NCBI RefSeq assembly: GCF_014202635.1
Contig: NZ_JACHHD010000005.1
Span: 1 to 64,000, forward strand
Direction of reading: 5' to 3'
Origin: Faecalicoccus acidiformans
Lineage (GTDB): Bacteria > Bacillota_I > Bacilli_A > Erysipelotrichales > Erysipelotrichaceae
Length of the DNA: 64,000 nt
Numbering within the stretch: the first letter of the stretch is position 1; the number at the start of each line of letters is the position of its first letter. The position numbers and the translations under genes are program-made. Below the pieces are notes generated by a model, which saw only the letters and a program-made list of their open reading frames with translations, was not told where the DNA came from and made no database searches. Shown here piece after piece: positions 61,915-64,000 of this stretch.

Positions 61915-63375
61915 ATGGAAATCGGGTTTGATAACCAAAAATATCTGGCTATGCAGTCAGAACATATCAAAGAGAGAATCAGTCAATTTGGCGATAAATT
62001 GTATTTGGAATTTGGCGGAAAGCTGTTTGATGACTATCATGCTTCCCGTGTTTTGCCGGGATTTCGTCCCGACAGCAAGCTGCAGATGTTGCTGCAGTTA
62101 AAAGATCAGGCAGAAATCGTAATCGTGATCAGTGCAAAAGATATCCAACAAAACAAAGTCCGAGCAGATTTAGGAATCACTTATGAGGAAGATGTATTGC
62201 GCTTGATCAAGGAGTTTAAAAAAGTTGACTTATTCGTTGGCAGCGTTGTGATCACACAGTATACAGGGCAGACGATGGCGGATAGTTTTAAACAAAAGCT
62301 GAAGCGCCGCAAGATCAATTGTTACTATCATTATTTTATTGACGGGTATCCAACGAATACGGAAAAAATCATCTCAAAGGATGGATTCGGCAAAAATGAA
62401 TATATCAAGACACAGCGTCCTTTAGTTGTTGTCACAGCGCCGGGTCCGGGTTCAGGGAAAATGGCAACTTGTCTGTCTCAGCTGTATCACGATCATGTTC
62501 GCGGCATTAAAGCCGGCTATGCGAAATATGAGACTTTTCCAGTTTGGAATCTGCCGCTGAATCATCCGGTCAATTTAGCATACGAAGCAGCTACGGCTGA
62601 TTTAAACGATGTGAATATGATCGATCCTTTTCATTTAGAAGCGTATGGAAAGGTAACGGTGAACTATAATCGCGATATTGAGATCTTTCCTGTATTACGA
62701 AATATATTTGAAGCAATTTATGGAAAGAGCCCTTATCAATCGCCAACGGATATGGGAGTCAATATGGCCGGGTTCTGTATCCAAGATGACAAGACTTGCC
62801 AAGAGGCTAGCCGTCAGGAGATCATTCGCCGCTATTTTGTCACCAAGACACGATTCGTAAAAGAAGAATGCGAAGAATCAGAGATCCAAAAACAAGAATT
62901 GGTCATGAAACAGGCGGATGTGACAGAACTGGATCGTCGCTGCGTGGTGGCAGCACGCCAAAAAGAAAAAGATACGCATTCCTTCAGCGGTGCTATGGAA
63001 TTGCAGGACGGAACGATCATCACTGGTCGAACCACTCACTTTATGGGGGCTTGTTCTTCCGTCTTGATGAATGCGATCAAACATTTGGCTGGAATCGATG
63101 ATGATGTTCTGCTGATAGAGCCAGAAGCATTTGGTCCCATCCAGAAACTGAAAACGAATTATCTAGGCAGTAAGAATCCTCGCCTTCATACCAACGAGAT
63201 CTTGATTGCCCTTAGTCTGAGCGCCCAAAAGAATCCGCAAGCCAAAAAGGCCATGAGCCAGTTAAAACAGCTGCGGGGAACACAAGCGCACATCACATGC
63301 GATGTAGCCCATGTGGATGCCTCTGTCTATAACAGCTTAGGGATCCAGATCACATACGAAGCAGAAAAACATTAG
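61915..63375 (+). CDS. DUF1846 conserved protein
   Basis: 486 residues matching DUF1846, a soluble P-loop-like protein widespread in anaerobes and streptococci: GFDNQKYLAMQSEHI at the start, VVVTAPGPGSGKMATCLSQL (about 165-185, Walker-like GPGSGKMA), FPVWNLPLNHPVNLAYEAAT and THFMGACSSVLMNAIKHLAG near the end. The role is unknown; a structure of the S. pneumoniae member is known but not its activity. Two small genes follow in the same direction, 11 nt and then overlapping. Confidence 0.85.
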   Translation: MEIGFDNQKYLAMQSEHIKERISQFGDKLYLEFGGKLFDDYHASRVLPGFRPDSKLQMLLQLKDQAEIVIVISAKDIQQNKVRADLGITYEEDVLRLIKEFKKVDLFVGSVVITQYTGQTMADSFKQKLKRRKINCYYHYFIDGYPTNTEKIISKDGFGKNEYIKTQRPLVVVTAPGPGSGKMATCLSQLYHDHVRGIKAGYAKYETFPVWNLPLNHPVNLAYEAATADLNDVNMIDPFHLEAYGKVTVNYNRDIEIFPVLRNIFEAIYGKSPYQSPTDMGVNMAGFCIQDDKTCQEASRQEIIRRYFVTKTRFVKEECEESEIQKQELVMKQADVTELDRRCVVAARQKEKDTHSFSGAMELQDGTIITGRTTHFMGACSSVLMNAIKHLAGIDDDVLLIEPEAFGPIQKLKTNYLGSKNPRLHTNEILIALSLSAQKNPQAKKAMSQLKQLRGTQAHITCDVAHVDASVYNSLGIQITYEAEKH

Positions 63376-63386
63376 GAGGTAAAGTT

Positions 63387-63680
63387 ATGGGAAAATCAAT
63401 TCCATCCAGCGGAGCCGGAGCGATACGTGTTTTGTTGAAGAACAAAAAAGATCTGCACTTTGAGCTGCAAAGCAAGAAAGAATCCGAAGCTCGCATCAGT
63501 TATTTATATGATATCTATTATGAAAATGTAACGGGCACATTAAATATGTCGGTAAGCGATGGAGAAGTGAAGATCGCCGCTTTAAATTTGAGTGTAGGGA
63601 AAGTTATCACGTTGGAAAATGATCAGAATCTGAAAAAATTCTGTCGTTATATCTTGGAACAGGACGGACAATGCGCATAA
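63387..63680 (+). CDS. Small protein of unknown function downstream of DUF1846
   Basis: 97 residues, AGGAGG 7 nt before the ATG. No family recognised. It is soluble, basic at the start (SIPSSGAGAIRVLLKNKKD), with a beta-rich middle (YDIYYENVTGTLNMSVSDGE) and a LENDQNLKKFCRYILEQDGQ tail. Its last 10 nt overlap the next gene, so the pair is translationally coupled. Confidence 0.75.
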   Translation: MGKSIPSSGAGAIRVLLKNKKDLHFELQSKKESEARISYLYDIYYENVTGTLNMSVSDGEVKIAALNLSVGKVITLENDQNLKKFCRYILEQDGQCA

Positions 63681-63970
63681 GACTGCATGTTGTGATCGAT
63701 CAAGAGTCTGAAACTTTGGAAGCTGAGATCAAGAAACAACTATTGGAAAAGTGCCCAACGTTATCATTTTCGCCCAGCCGACCTCAGCCATCTTTAAAGG
63801 ACTGTTTAGAGTTTTATGGAACGGCAGAATTGGATTCGAAACAAATCGATTCTTTGTTGGCAAAACTTAATAATGATTGGGACCAGGATGAGGATGATTA
63901 TGAAGCTTACGGATTCAATACTCTCATGTTTCATCCGCATGTGTATTATTTACACCTTCAGATCTTATAA
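63671..63970 (+). CDS. Small protein of unknown function, last gene of the DUF1846 unit
   Basis: 99 residues; the Shine-Dalgarno (GGACGG) lies in the previous gene. Opens MRIRLHVVIDQESETLEAEI with a beta-alpha start and ends in an acidic stretch (DWDQDEDDYEAYGFN) and MFHPHVYYLHLQIL. No family recognised. Confidence 0.7.
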   Translation: MRIRLHVVIDQESETLEAEIKKQLLEKCPTLSFSPSRPQPSLKDCLEFYGTAELDSKQIDSLLAKLNNDWDQDEDDYEAYGFNTLMFHPHVYYLHLQIL

Positions 63971-63973
63971 AAA

Positions 63974-63995
63974 AAGGGAAAATCAGTTTTCCCTT
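63974..63995. terminator. Hairpin at the right edge
   Basis: AAGGGAAAA / TTTTCCCTT, A-rich on the left, so it works best as a terminator for a leftward gene outside the window. Confidence 0.6.
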
Positions 63996-64000
63996 AATGA

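Overview
The window reads as the chromosome of a low-to-moderate GC, Gram-positive, anaerobic gut-type Firmicute. Erysipelotrichia is my best guess. This rests on gene content and not on a database search: a DUF349 coiled-coil protein, a YwzB/MreB-like/TagO cluster, Mgs-type glycolipid glycosyltransferases, Rho, a CIRCE-controlled hrcA-grpE-dnaK-dnaJ operon, a small rubredoxin, and no sporulation genes in view. From about 8.1 kb onward it is ordinary core chromosome.

Bases 1 to about 7220 are accessory DNA. The left edge is the end of an insertion sequence that has cut a small P-loop kinase gene (fragment at 94-225). AT-rich cargo follows: an ANT(9)-family spectinomycin nucleotidyltransferase broken by one extra base in a G8/C8 run, and a nucleoside phosphorylase. 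From 2022 to 7196 lies the GC-richer core of a Tn4451-like integrative and mobilizable element: XRE repressor with an operator cluster, cysteine-rich VLP protein, short RepA_N protein, a candidate oriT, MobV relaxase, TnpW, and a large serine recombinase. The element ends inside an XRE/membrane regulator gene whose 3' part survives at 7222-7854.

The core genome then runs: acylphosphatase and TrkAH potassium uptake (8.1-11.4 kb); a phosphatase, ung, folC, a membrane metallophosphoesterase, DUF1622, mnmE and tsaC (11.5-17.7 kb); a lysine T-box and an unusual LysRS with a C-terminal Trbp111-like domain (17.7-19.9 kb); rubredoxin, a cell-wall-repeat serine hydrolase, rho, DUF349, a lipase-like hydrolase and deoD (20-25.7 kb); rnmV-ksgA-ispE-DUF1146-MreB-like-tagO (25.8-30.2 kb); a MazF-like protein, tilS-hpt-ftsH-hslO-dusB (30.3-36.4 kb); glgB and an RsmC-like methyltransferase (36.5-39 kb); a TetM/EF-G-like GTPase fused to a YacP/Rae1-type NYN nuclease domain (39-41.5 kb); tRNA-Ser, a CDF transporter, a DeoR regulator and pgeF (41.6-44.7 kb); the heat-shock operon (44.7-49.4 kb); a regulator/kinase/lipoprotein trio (49.4-51.5 kb); a glycolipid locus with a glycosyltransferase-RecX fusion (52.7-56.9 kb); yhaM-rimO-DNA glycosylase-dut (56.9-60.1 kb); a Na/Pi cotransporter with a possible Pho box, then DUF1846 with two orphan small genes (60.2-64 kb).

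The strongest leads are: the GTPase-Rae1 fusion; the glycosyltransferase-RecX fusion; the LysRS-Trbp111 fusion behind a lysine T-box; a set of about eight genes whose -10 box sits 6-9 nt from the start codon with no usable Shine-Dalgarno, which suggests leaderless mRNAs; and two candidate small RNAs, one with a possible pseudoknot (25738-25822) and one antisense to the end of pgeF (43808-43923).
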